Positions 14,221-21,721 of a stretch of DNA of 28,270 nt are shown in pieces. The translations under genes were made by a program, and so were the position numbers. The stretch is taken from IMG/VR virus record IMGVR_UViG_3300032220_000943, positions 1-28,270 of that record; one strand, given 5' to 3'. Within the stretch, counting starts at the first letter, position 1. Every line of letters begins with the position of its first letter. Under the pieces are notes generated by a model. That model was not told the origin of the DNA. It searched no databases and saw only the letters and a program-made list of their open reading frames with translations. Source of the stretch: a virus.

Positions 14221-15495
14221 ATGGTAACAGTAGTTAAAAGTGAATGGCATCAAGTTGAGAAACGTTATGGCATTAAAATTAATGCCGATATGTTAACTGA
14301 AATTTATCCTGATTTGGATGAAGATGAGATAACTGCAAAACTTGCTGCACTAGAATCAGGTGAAGAAGATGTTGAACAAGTTATCAATGAAGCATGGAAC
14401 AATGATGTAGACATTGATTGGGATTATCTCAACGAAGATGATTGGTGGACTGACCGCAAGGGCGGATATGATGTTACCTACAAAGTAGAAGAATGGAAAG
14501 TACATGAAGATTATGTATCTCCCGTTACTCACAAGTGTACCAAGTGTAAGTGGACTGGTTCACAATATGATGCTCAATGGTCTTGGGAAGATAGTGACGG
14601 CAAAGAATTAGATGAAGCTATTAAGATTTGTCCAATGTGTGATAGTGCTACTGAATTAACAGAAGTAGGTGTTGAAGAAGCTGCCAAGGACGCTGCCAAC
14701 AAAGCTAAGTGGGCTAAAATAGAGGATGAAGATGATGAAAACGTCGGTAATCCGCCGAGTGATGAAGAAATGAAAGAACAATTGGCAGCACTTGTAACTG
14801 AACAAGTGGCTAAGTGGCCCTTCGAAGAAGAAGTGGCAACTGAAGCAGCAGATGTACTTCCAAACTATCCAGCAGGTGAATATACAATTCGTATCTGGGG
14901 CCGTACCCGTGAAATTGGTGTAGGTAAGATTAGTAAACAACAATACGAACACTGGAGTCACGAGGATCATAATGATGACCTCTCTGATGCAATGAACGAG
15001 TCATATGATTATGACGAGAACGATACACCAAAGAAAGCACGATTTGATGCTGCCTACTATGAGTACCAAGATGTACATTCATTCTGGGGCTTTGATGAAG
15101 ATGATACTCATATGACTATCACCGATGAAAGTGGTGAAGAAATTTATGACGGCACCTTAGATGGCTTCATTAGTGAAGCACACGGAGATAATGATAGTCG
15201 TTGGGATGCCACAGAAGAAGTAGAAGAACTATATCCTCATTACTTAGGTAAAGGTTACTTTGTAGTATGGACACAAGGTGGTAAGGGTAGTTGTATTCAA
15301 ACTACGATTGATACTGAAGGTGAAGAGTTTGATCCTCGCAAACTAAAGTATACCACTTGGGATATTGAAGGTAGTTCATGTGTCAATCGTTTGAAATATG
15401 ATGATGTTGAACTTGATGACTATGGTATGGATAGTGAACATGATAACTGGCGTGGACAGTGGTCACAGTTTGATGTTTATCACAACAAGAAATAA
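14221..15495 (+). CDS. Highly acidic zinc-ribbon phage protein
   Basis: 424 residues, extremely rich in Asp and Glu along the whole length. A probable zinc ribbon is formed by HKCTKC (Cys106, Cys109) and KICPMC (Cys137, Cys140). The N-terminal region has LDEDEITAKLAALESGEEDVE. The C-terminal half is acidic and aromatic (YDYDENDTPKKARF, FWGFDEDDTHMTI). I recall relatives in other large phages, unannotated. Such an acidic surface may mimic DNA or bind a basic partner. GGAG lies about six bases before the ATG. Confidence 0.75.
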   Translation: MVTVVKSEWHQVEKRYGIKINADMLTEIYPDLDEDEITAKLAALESGEEDVEQVINEAWNNDVDIDWDYLNEDDWWTDRKGGYDVTYKVEEWKVHEDYVSPVTHKCTKCKWTGSQYDAQWSWEDSDGKELDEAIKICPMCDSATELTEVGVEEAAKDAANKAKWAKIEDEDDENVGNPPSDEEMKEQLAALVTEQVAKWPFEEEVATEAADVLPNYPAGEYTIRIWGRTREIGVGKISKQQYEHWSHEDHNDDLSDAMNESYDYDENDTPKKARFDAAYYEYQDVHSFWGFDEDDTHMTITDESGEEIYDGTLDGFISEAHGDNDSRWDATEEVEELYPHYLGKGYFVVWTQGGKGSCIQTTIDTEGEEFDPRKLKYTTWDIEGSSCVNRLKYDDVELDDYGMDSEHDNWRGQWSQFDVYHNKK

Positions 15496-15504
15496 GGATT
15501 AATC

Positions 15505-15735
15505 ATGCCATACGTATACAAAGAAGTTGAAGTAGATATTGATTTGAGTGACTTTGAAACGGACGATCTAATTGAAGAATTAGAAAGTCGTGGGGAATTA
15601 CCTAAAAAAACTGGCGCTGGTCCATATGATAGTAACGAACTAGTAGAACAGATTTGGATGCGTAGACGTAACGGGCAAGACTATCAAAACCTCTTGGATA
15701 ATTTAATTTATCAAGTTACTGGTCATATAGTATGA
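15505..15735 (+). CDS. Conserved small phage protein
   Basis: 76 residues: MPYVYKEVEVDIDLSDFETD, DLIEELESRGEL, then a helical C-terminus (MRRRNGQDYQNLLDNLIYQV). A family widespread in phages, function unknown. AAGGA lies about six bases upstream. It overlaps the next ATG by 4 nt (ATGA). Confidence 0.75.
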   Translation: MPYVYKEVEVDIDLSDFETDDLIEELESRGELPKKTGAGPYDSNELVEQIWMRRRNGQDYQNLLDNLIYQVTGHIV

Positions 15736-15929
15736 CACATCCTTTAGTAGGTAAATCATATACCTTTGAAGATGGGAATAGGATGGAGATAGTCCAAGTA
15801 AGAGAACAGGATGAACTACGAGGTGGTGCTAGTGTTACTTATTTGGCTTATCAAGGTCCTGGCATTCCACAAAAATTAATACTAAATTTAGAACAATTCA
15901 TTGATATCTACGGTCAGCTATTTGAATGA
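15732..15929 (+). CDS. Conserved small phage protein
   Basis: 65 residues, beta-rich: MTHPLVGKSYTFEDGNRMEI, VTYLAYQGPGIPQKLIL, FIDIYGQLFE. It looks like a small barrel protein. I recall the GIPQKL motif and the HPL.G.SYTF start in other phages. It is coupled to the gene before it. Unknown function. Confidence 0.75.
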   Translation: MTHPLVGKSYTFEDGNRMEIVQVREQDELRGGASVTYLAYQGPGIPQKLILNLEQFIDIYGQLFE

Positions 15930-15930
15930 C

Positions 15931-15960
15931 TATTTAGGTAGTCTATTATAGACTAAATAC
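15931..15960 (+). promoter_or_regulatory. Bulged inverted repeat containing a T4-late-like box
   Basis: TATTTA (15931-15936), a 4-nt bulge, then GTCTA, loop TTA, TAGAC and TAAATA. The right arm contains ACTAAATA (15952-15959), which ends four bases before the ATG at 15964. It lies between a stop and the next ATG, and no Shine-Dalgarno sequence is present. It may be a late promoter, an operator or a structure controlling the start. Confidence 0.45.
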
Positions 15961-15963
15961 AAA

Positions 15964-17640
15964 ATGCTTAAAAGAATATTCAGTTTTTCCAACTTCACCT
16001 TATTAGTAGCATTAACTCTTAGTATTATCGCCGCATGGTATAGTATTATTGGTTTGACTACTATCTTTGCTGGAGCAGTAGTTCCAGTTATCATCATGGG
16101 TTCAGCACTTGAACTCGCTAAGATTACTGCAACAGTATGGTTGCGTAAGTATTGGCATCGTGCCGGATTGCTACTCAAACTATACTTAGTTCCTGCTGTA
16201 ATAGCTATTGCATTTATTACAAGTATGGGTATCTTTGGCTTTTTAAGTAAAGCACACATGGATCAAGGTGTTACATCAGGTGATATACAAGCTAAGATAG
16301 CAATATATGATGAAAAAATCAAAACCGAAAAAGAGAATATTGAAGCAAACCGCAAGGCACTTAAACAGATGGATGAGGGAGTGGACCAAGTACTGGGCCG
16401 CTCAACAACAGAAACGGGTGCCGAAAAAGCTGTGGCTATGCGAAAGTCCCAGCAGAAAGAACGTACTCGCCTTCAAAATGAAATATTACAGTCGCAGAAG
16501 TCTATCCAAGGACTTAACAATGAACGTGCGCCTATTGCCGCCGAGGTACGCAAAGTGGAGGCAGAGGTTGGACCGATAAAATATATCGCAGCATTACTAT
16601 ATGGTGATAATCCTGATGCTAATATCTTAGAACGTGCTGTACGTTGGGTTATTATTTTACTTGTTATTGTTTTTGACCCATTAGCATTGATGTTAGTATT
16701 GGCTGCTAATCAAAGTAAAGACTGGGATGATGAAGAACCTGTTGAAGAAAAAGTAGAAGATATCAGTGAAGATGGGTATAAGACACCGTGGACTACCAGA
16801 CCTAATATACCCGGATATGATGACGAATATATTAAATATCCGGGAGGCGTTGGGATTGCTGAACCTGTAGCAGAAAAAGAATTTGATATTAAAGATCATC
16901 CATACTTGTTTACACCTGCAGGTAGTGATACCCCTCCTGGAATTAAACCAGTTGGCCCGCAAGTATATAAACCAGAAAAAAGTGATGATACACTAGCGCC
17001 TTGCTATAAATGCGGAACACCATTGATGATTGCTCCTGGCATTGGACCGTTCTGTCCAAATAAAGAGTGTGATGTATCAGACAATACAAACGGGGTAGAA
17101 CCGATTGAGATAACGTATATTCCTCCTGCCCCAATTGTTGAAGATGCTCCAAACTTTGAAGCAATTAAAATTGATGGAGAATGGGTACAAACTGGACCAG
17201 TATTTGAAGAAAAACTCAAAGTTGAGTTACCCGATACTATACAATCCAATACTATTCCTTATCAGGAATTGGATGGTGGGTATGTAATGTTTGATAATAA
17301 ACATATGCATAAGGATGTATTATTGGGTATGCGCCCAGATATGTTGAAACTTGTTGCTGATTCGGGTAGAGCAACTAAAACTAGTTTTGGAACATCATTT
17401 CCAAGTATTGCTAGCAAAGGTGATACTTTTGTGCGGGTAGACACATTGCCAAATAAGGTTTACAAATTTGACGGTGTAAGATGGATAACAGTTAACAAAG
17501 AACAATCAACTAGCTACCTTCATGACCAACAATATATTAAATATTTGGTCACTAAGATAGAAGCAGGTGAATATGATATTGAGTTATTATCCGATTCCGA
17601 AAAACAACAAATTGAAGAATACTTGACCAAAAACAATTGA
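15964..17640 (+). CDS. Multi-span membrane protein with coiled coil and C-terminal domain
   Basis: 558 residues. Three membrane segments lie near residues 11-29, 32-49 and 70-94. A Glu/Lys/Gln-rich coiled coil follows at about 106-200, and a fourth membrane segment at 226-248. Next is a Pro/Asp/Glu-rich linker with a possible zinc site (Cys347, Cys350, Cys364, Cys369). The C-terminal domain begins around GDTFVRVDTLPNKVYKFDGV and ends in a charged helix. The layout is like the membrane or coil-containing proteins found in other aquatic T4-like phages, where the role is unknown. A late gene by its upstream box. Envelope anchoring of some phage process is inferred. Confidence 0.7.
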   Translation: MLKRIFSFSNFTLLVALTLSIIAAWYSIIGLTTIFAGAVVPVIIMGSALELAKITATVWLRKYWHRAGLLLKLYLVPAVIAIAFITSMGIFGFLSKAHMDQGVTSGDIQAKIAIYDEKIKTEKENIEANRKALKQMDEGVDQVLGRSTTETGAEKAVAMRKSQQKERTRLQNEILQSQKSIQGLNNERAPIAAEVRKVEAEVGPIKYIAALLYGDNPDANILERAVRWVIILLVIVFDPLALMLVLAANQSKDWDDEEPVEEKVEDISEDGYKTPWTTRPNIPGYDDEYIKYPGGVGIAEPVAEKEFDIKDHPYLFTPAGSDTPPGIKPVGPQVYKPEKSDDTLAPCYKCGTPLMIAPGIGPFCPNKECDVSDNTNGVEPIEITYIPPAPIVEDAPNFEAIKIDGEWVQTGPVFEEKLKVELPDTIQSNTIPYQELDGGYVMFDNKHMHKDVLLGMRPDMLKLVADSGRATKTSFGTSFPSIASKGDTFVRVDTLPNKVYKFDGVRWITVNKEQSTSYLHDQQYIKYLVTKIEAGEYDIELLSDSEKQQIEEYLTKNN

Positions 17641-17665
17641 TTTTTAATCTAAACTAGTGTAGAAT
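17637..17665 (+). promoter_or_regulatory. Sigma70-type promoter for the periplasmic pair
   Basis: TTGATT at 17637-17642, a 17-bp spacer and TAGAAT at 17660-17665. The start near 17672 gives a 26-base leader with GGAG seven bases before the ATG at 17698. The -35 overlaps the previous stop. Confidence 0.6.
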
Positions 17666-17697
17666 ACTATTATTCATTAACTAACTGGAGTATTCCA

Positions 17698-18321
17698 ATG
17701 AAACTTAAACTTGCAGCAATTGCGATTGCTATCGTATTTACTGGCTGCGCTTCTACTAAAAATGAAGCCGATGGTCCTGTAAAGACACAGAAACTTTCTA
17801 CCTCATTTGCAGGTGAAAAAATCAAAATTGAAACTAATTGTACTTGGTACAAGTTTTGGAAAACTGACTGTGAAGTTATGGCAATTGAATCAACTGCAAC
17901 TGCTACCTCATTTGGTGGAACTGCAAATAACCGCAAGACTGCACTTACAGTAGCCGAAATGCGGGCTAACTCACAAGTAGCAGAATTTATCTCTAAAGAT
18001 ATTTCTACTACCCGCGTAACAAACACTATTGCCAAGAACCTTGAAAAGGCAACTGATAAAGTTAAATCTGGCAATAGCGATAACAAAACTGTAGAAATGT
18101 CAGACAAAGAAGCTGCCTCAATCAGTTTGCGGGAAAACAACAACGAAACAGTACATACTCTCACTGAAACTATTCGTACATCATCACAAGCTATACTTAA
18201 AGGTTTTGTAAAAATCAATGAGGAAGTGACTGGTAATCAAGAAGTCTCAGTTACTATTCGTTGGGATAAAGACAGTGAACGTGCTGCCGAAACATTGCGT
18301 AAAAAATTCAAAAGTAATTAA
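17698..18321 (+). CDS. Phage lipoprotein of unknown function
   Basis: 207 residues. The signal peptide MKLKLAAIAIAIVFTGC carries a lipobox (FTGC, lipidated Cys17). The mature part is Thr/Ser/Lys-rich with a helical middle and a beta-type end (GNQEVSVTIRWDKDSER). The middle has the AEMRANSQVAEFI helix often seen in LPP20-like bacterial lipoproteins. It is followed two bases later by a secreted protein with a FlgT/LPP20-like domain, so the two probably work together at the outer membrane. Confidence 0.7.
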   Translation: MKLKLAAIAIAIVFTGCASTKNEADGPVKTQKLSTSFAGEKIKIETNCTWYKFWKTDCEVMAIESTATATSFGGTANNRKTALTVAEMRANSQVAEFISKDISTTRVTNTIAKNLEKATDKVKSGNSDNKTVEMSDKEAASISLRENNNETVHTLTETIRTSSQAILKGFVKINEEVTGNQEVSVTIRWDKDSERAAETLRKKFKSN

Positions 18322-18323
18322 AC

Positions 18324-19328
18324 ATGCTACGGCTACTATGCTTGGTAGCATGTTTCTTATTTGTTAATGATGTACTCGCCGACACCAAATACATTCGTGT
18401 AGTCGGTGAGGGTACTACCATCGAACAAGCAAAAGAAACTGCTTTCCGTACTGCTGTTCAACAACGAGCAGGTGCAATTGTTCTAAGTGAGCGTCAAGCT
18501 AACTCAGGTAAATTAGAGAAAGATAACATATCATTGTTTAGCGCAGGATATGTTGACGATTTCAAAATCATTGATGTAAATCAGAATGGTTCTACTATCA
18601 GAATTACATTAGATGTATTAGTTTCCGAAAGCAAACTACTCAATCAAGTATTGAATACTGGACAGACTACTCAAAGTGTTAATGGTGAACGTGCTGGTGC
18701 TGCATTATCATCATTCATAGATCAAAAGAAAAAGGGTGATAAACTACTTGATATGGTGTTAAGTACCTATCCGCAAAATGCTTTTATAGTAGAACAAAAA
18801 TCATATACATTAACTGTTGATAGCTATCGCAATGCTACATTTAATATACCGTATTCATTGAAATGGAATTATGATTACATTGTTTCAATGAATGAAGCAA
18901 TGTCACTAGTTGAAGATAAAGTTGGGTTACTTGAGCTAATACATCCTGCTCCTAGTAATGTAATCATTATGGCAAAGAATCCCAAAGACTTTTTAATTGG
19001 TAGTAAAAATGTATATAAATTTAATGATATACCAATGCTACGTAGAATTAAAAATAGTATGCTAGGTGACAGAGAAGTAAGAATAATGTTAGAGGTAAGT
19101 GATAATAGTGGTAAGATGTTATATCAAACTTGCTATGTTCCTGATTCCGTTAATGGTAGAAAATCAAGTTTTTACAATACCGGAGAATCACGCTCTTTAA
19201 CAATATTTGGTAATGAGTTTGAAACGGGTACATTAAAAGCCACGCTTGAGCCAGAACTTAATTACATCGTTCAACGTGCTAGTAGAATTGAAGTATCAGT
19301 AGTTCCTGATATTAAATGTCGCTGGTAA
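18324..19328 (+). CDS. Secreted FlgT/LPP20-like periplasmic protein
   Basis: 334 residues. A signal peptide (MLRLLCLVACFLFVNDVLA) is cleaved before DTK. The N-terminal domain reads YIRVVGEGTTIEQAKETAFR, AVQQRAGAIV, then VDDFKIIDVNQNGSTIRITL. This resembles the N-terminal domain of FlgT and LPP20 proteins, in which an Ala-rich helix packs on a sheet. The C-terminal two thirds is unrecognised and beta-rich. It lies two bases after the lipoprotein and probably shares its mRNA. Likely a periplasmic partner of that lipoprotein. Confidence 0.65.
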   Translation: MLRLLCLVACFLFVNDVLADTKYIRVVGEGTTIEQAKETAFRTAVQQRAGAIVLSERQANSGKLEKDNISLFSAGYVDDFKIIDVNQNGSTIRITLDVLVSESKLLNQVLNTGQTTQSVNGERAGAALSSFIDQKKKGDKLLDMVLSTYPQNAFIVEQKSYTLTVDSYRNATFNIPYSLKWNYDYIVSMNEAMSLVEDKVGLLELIHPAPSNVIIMAKNPKDFLIGSKNVYKFNDIPMLRRIKNSMLGDREVRIMLEVSDNSGKMLYQTCYVPDSVNGRKSSFYNTGESRSLTIFGNEFETGTLKATLEPELNYIVQRASRIEVSVVPDIKCRW

Positions 19329-19351
19329 AAATAATAACCAAATTGTAAAAA

Positions 19352-19359
19352 GATAAATT
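19352..19359 (+). promoter_or_regulatory. Late-like box GATAAATT before clpX
   Basis: GATAAATT is followed by exactly five bases and the ATG at 19365, the same spacing as at 12153 and 22779. No Shine-Dalgarno sequence precedes clpX. It differs from the late consensus at the last base, so the call is tentative. Confidence 0.3.
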
Positions 19360-19364
19360 AATAT

Positions 19365-20570
19365 ATGTCCACAGAAAATAAACTAATCTATTGTTCTTTT
19401 TGCAACACCCACAAAGACAAAGTTAAAAAGCTAATTGTAGGTGATGATGTTGCTATATGCAGCGATTGTATTGAATTATGCACCCAACTCATTGAAGATG
19501 ACAATTCAGTAGTTGAATCACCGCCCAAAGAAGAGGAAGTTAAATACGATCCTTCAAGTATTAAGGACTACTTAGATGTCCATGTCATAGGGCAAGATAG
19601 TGCCAAGACAGTACTAAGCGTTGCTATTGCTAATCATTACAAACGTATCACATACCCTTCCAAAGACTTAGATATACAAAAGGGTAATGTACTCATCGTT
19701 GGTCCTACTGGTAGTGGTAAAACATTACTTGCTAAGACTGTAGCAAAATATCTCAAAGTGCCCTTCGTAGTTGCTGATGCTACTTCATTGACAGAGGCTG
19801 GCTATGTCGGGGATGATGTTGAATCAATGATTAGTATGCTGGTTAATGCTGCAGGTGGTGATCCTAGATTAGCAGAACGTGGTATTGTTTTTGTTGATGA
19901 GATTGACAAGATTGCACGTAAAAGTGAAAGCACAAGTGTTACCCGCGATGTATCAGGTGAAGGGGTTCAGCAAGCATTGCTTAAGTTAGTTGAGGGTACA
20001 ATATGTCGTGTCCCGGCAGCAGGTGGTAGAAAGCATCCAGGTGGTGATATGTTAGAAGTTGATACGAAAAATATCCTATTCATATCAGGTGGAGCATTCG
20101 TTGGGTTGAAAGATTTGATCGGTAATCGTAAGAACGGAACAACTATCGGCTTTGGTGCTGATATTAAAGATAGTAAAAAAGAAGGTGATTTGAGTGAGGT
20201 TACACCTGACGATCTAACCAAGTATGGAATGATTCCTGAATTTATTGGTAGATTCACAACGACAGTAAGTATCAAAGAATTGAATAAAGAAGAATTATTA
20301 CGAGTACTTACAGAAGTAAAAAACAACTACATTGACCAATACAAATATCTATTAAGCATTGATGACATTAAATTAACATTTGCTGATGGAGCATTGGAGC
20401 AAATTGTTGAAAATTGTCTGTCTTTAAAGACCGGCGCACGTGGATTACATACTGAAATTGAGCGTTGCCTAATGCCCCATATGTTTAACACAAAAAAATA
20501 CAGAGAAAATAACATAACTGAGATAAATATAACAAGGGAGCAAGTTTTAGAACCAAAATCAATTATATGA
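19365..20570 (+). CDS. clpX: ClpX, AAA+ unfoldase of the Clp protease
   Basis: 401 residues (E. coli 424). It unfolds tagged proteins and feeds them into ClpP. The N-terminal zinc domain has Cys10, Cys13, Cys32 and Cys35. Walker A is GPTGSGKT (113-120) and Walker B is VFVDEID (175-181). The pore loop GYVG (146-149), the RKH loop (222-224) and sensor-2 GARGL (357-361) are all present. The ClpP-docking loop IGF (261-263) is conserved, so it should engage ClpP, whether the phage ClpP at 25115 or the host's. The start lacks a Shine-Dalgarno sequence. The stop overlaps the ATG of the bS21 gene (ATGA). Confidence 0.95.
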   Translation: MSTENKLIYCSFCNTHKDKVKKLIVGDDVAICSDCIELCTQLIEDDNSVVESPPKEEEVKYDPSSIKDYLDVHVIGQDSAKTVLSVAIANHYKRITYPSKDLDIQKGNVLIVGPTGSGKTLLAKTVAKYLKVPFVVADATSLTEAGYVGDDVESMISMLVNAAGGDPRLAERGIVFVDEIDKIARKSESTSVTRDVSGEGVQQALLKLVEGTICRVPAAGGRKHPGGDMLEVDTKNILFISGGAFVGLKDLIGNRKNGTTIGFGADIKDSKKEGDLSEVTPDDLTKYGMIPEFIGRFTTTVSIKELNKEELLRVLTEVKNNYIDQYKYLLSIDDIKLTFADGALEQIVENCLSLKTGARGLHTEIERCLMPHMFNTKKYRENNITEINITREQVLEPKSII

Positions 20571-20788
20571 GTATAAAAGGAAGACGAGTTATTGTTACTG
20601 ACGGGAACGTTGATAAAGCATTACGTAAATTCAAAAAGAAGATAACAGACCAAAATCTGTTACAGGAATTGCGTGATCGGGAACAATATGTCAAACCTTC
20701 TATACAGCGTAAAGTGAATCATGGTTTAGCCAAACGCAGATGGCAAAAATACTTGCGTGACCAGAGTCTTCCCAAAAAACTATTTTGA
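20567..20788 (+). CDS. rpsU: Ribosomal protein bS21 homologue
   Basis: 73 residues. The core [20 protein letters not shown], then [14 protein letters not shown], and the basic C-terminus ending LPKKLF match bS21 in order and length (E. coli bS21 has 71 residues). bS21 sits on the 30S platform near the anti-Shine-Dalgarno end of 16S rRNA and helps initiation. Phage-encoded bS21 is known from large phages and is thought to steer ribosomes to phage mRNA. Here it is translationally coupled to clpX by ATGA, an unusual pairing. Confidence 0.88.
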   Translation: MSIKGRRVIVTDGNVDKALRKFKKKITDQNLLQELRDREQYVKPSIQRKVNHGLAKRRWQKYLRDQSLPKKLF

Positions 20789-20817
20789 CCTAAATAGTAG
20801 AATTTTTTACACATTTC

Positions 20818-20826
20818 TGATAGAAT
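20818..20826 (+). promoter_or_regulatory. Extended -10 promoter for hsp20
   Basis: TGATAGAAT has the extended -10 form TGn plus a hexamer (TAGAAT at 20821-20826). The start near 20833 gives a leader of about 60 bases. An overlapping AATAAATA (20824-20831) resembles a late box. No convincing -35 is present at 17 bp. Confidence 0.5.
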
Positions 20827-20835
20827 AAATACTTA

Positions 20836-20887
20836 TTGTAGATGCCGATGGTCGGGTCTACAATATAGTCATCTTGCTTAATAGGAG
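20836..20887 (+). promoter_or_regulatory. ROSE-like RNA thermometer in the hsp20 leader
   Basis: Two hairpins fill the leader. The first is TTGTAGA (20836-20842) paired with TCTACAA (20857-20863), with an inner CCGA/TCGG stem. The second pairs TTGCT (20874-20878) with the ribosome-binding site AGGAG (20883-20887) across a TAAT loop. The UUGCU opposite AGGA, with a G opposite G in the middle, is the signature of ROSE elements, which melt with heat and control small heat-shock genes in proteobacteria. The ATG is at 20894. The fold and response are predicted. Confidence 0.7.
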
Positions 20888-20893
20888 AAAAAT

Positions 20894-21352
20894 ATGACAA
20901 AAACTTTACACCTTCGTTCCCTTGACATTCCTCAACTTCACAAATTTGGTATCGGTTTTGATACTATGTTTGAAGATTTGAATAGAATGCATTTTCAACA
21001 TCAACAATCCAACACAAACTATCCGTTATATAACGTAGTCCAAATTACTGAGGACGAGTATATGATTAGTATTGCAGTGGCTGGGTTTGGTCTTGATAAT
21101 CTTTCAATAACAAAAGATAAAAACTTTTTGATTATTGAAGGTAAAAATACACTCAAGGAAGAAGATACACCTGAGATTAACTATCTACACAAGGGTATTA
21201 GCAATAGAGATTTCCGTCGTGAATTTAAACTTGCTGACCATGTTGATATTGTAAATGCTCATCTTGAATTGGGTATTCTTAATGTTCACCTAAAACGTGA
21301 AATACCCGAAGAACAAAAGCCCAAGTCTATTGCTATTACTTATAATAAATAA
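20894..21352 (+). CDS. Small heat-shock protein Hsp20 (alpha-crystallin family)
   Basis: 152 residues, the usual size of IbpA-type proteins. Hsp20 proteins hold unfolding proteins without ATP. The alpha-crystallin domain starts near YPLYNVVQITEDEYMISIAV and runs through NFLIIEGKN, FRREFKLADHVDI and LELGILNVHLKREIPEE, which contains the conserved G-I-L motif. A short tail ends KSIAITYNK with an I-x-I-like motif for oligomerisation. Hsp20 genes occur in T4-like cyanophages. Here the leader suggests heat control, and a terminator follows. The neighbours are clpX, bS21 and clpS. Confidence 0.92.
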   Translation: MTKTLHLRSLDIPQLHKFGIGFDTMFEDLNRMHFQHQQSNTNYPLYNVVQITEDEYMISIAVAGFGLDNLSITKDKNFLIIEGKNTLKEEDTPEINYLHKGISNRDFRREFKLADHVDIVNAHLELGILNVHLKREIPEEQKPKSIAITYNK

Positions 21353-21361
21353 TATAATAGC

Positions 21362-21394
21362 AAGTGTGTAGTCACAGTGGCTACACACTTTTAT
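21362..21394 (+). terminator. Intrinsic terminator after hsp20
   Basis: AAGTGTGTAG (21362-21371) pairs perfectly with CTACACACTT (21381-21390), a 10-bp stem followed by TTAT. The T-run counting the stem end is TTTTAT, so it is a moderately strong intrinsic terminator between hsp20 and clpS. Confidence 0.75.
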
Positions 21395-21402
21395 AACTAA
21401 CA

Positions 21403-21410
21403 TATATAAA
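21403..21410 (+). promoter_or_regulatory. Promoter-like TATATAAA before clpS
   Basis: TATATAAA is followed by CTACT and the ATG at 21416. The CTACTATG end is identical to that before 22792. It could be a -10 (TATAAA) or a variant late box. No Shine-Dalgarno sequence is present, so the transcript may be leaderless. No clear -35. Confidence 0.35.
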
Positions 21411-21415
21411 CTACT

Positions 21416-21721
21416 ATGTCTAAAACAGAAACAAAAATCAAAATTAAGCCTAATCTTGCATTATCAGAGCCTCCATTATTCAAAATCATTTATATCAATG
21501 ATAATGTAACAAGTATGGAATTTGTCGTAGGTAGTTTAATTGATTACTTTAATTATAACCAAGATACTGCACAAACAATTACACATAATATACATGAAGA
21601 GGGTAGTGCTGTAGTTGCCGTTTTGCCCTATGAAATTGCAGAGCAAAAGGGTATTGAGGTTACACTTGACGCACGTAGTCAGGGATTTCCATTGCAAGTG
21701 AAAGTTGAAGCTGAGGCTTAA
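21416..21721 (+). CDS. clpS: ClpS, N-degron adaptor of the Clp protease
   Basis: 101 residues (E. coli 106). ClpS binds proteins with Leu, Phe, Tyr or Trp at the N-terminus and hands them to ClpAP. Conserved here are PPLFKIIYINDNVTSMEFV, with N-degron pocket residues Asn28, Asp29 and Thr32, and His60 in the later helix. The N-terminal extension needed for delivery is present, about 18 residues before PPLF and slightly shorter than in E. coli. No ClpA gene lies in this window, so it may use host ClpA or redirect it. The stop shares TTAA with a convergent gene. Confidence 0.92.
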   Translation: MSKTETKIKIKPNLALSEPPLFKIIYINDNVTSMEFVVGSLIDYFNYNQDTAQTITHNIHEEGSAVVAVLPYEIAEQKGIEVTLDARSQGFPLQVKVEAEA

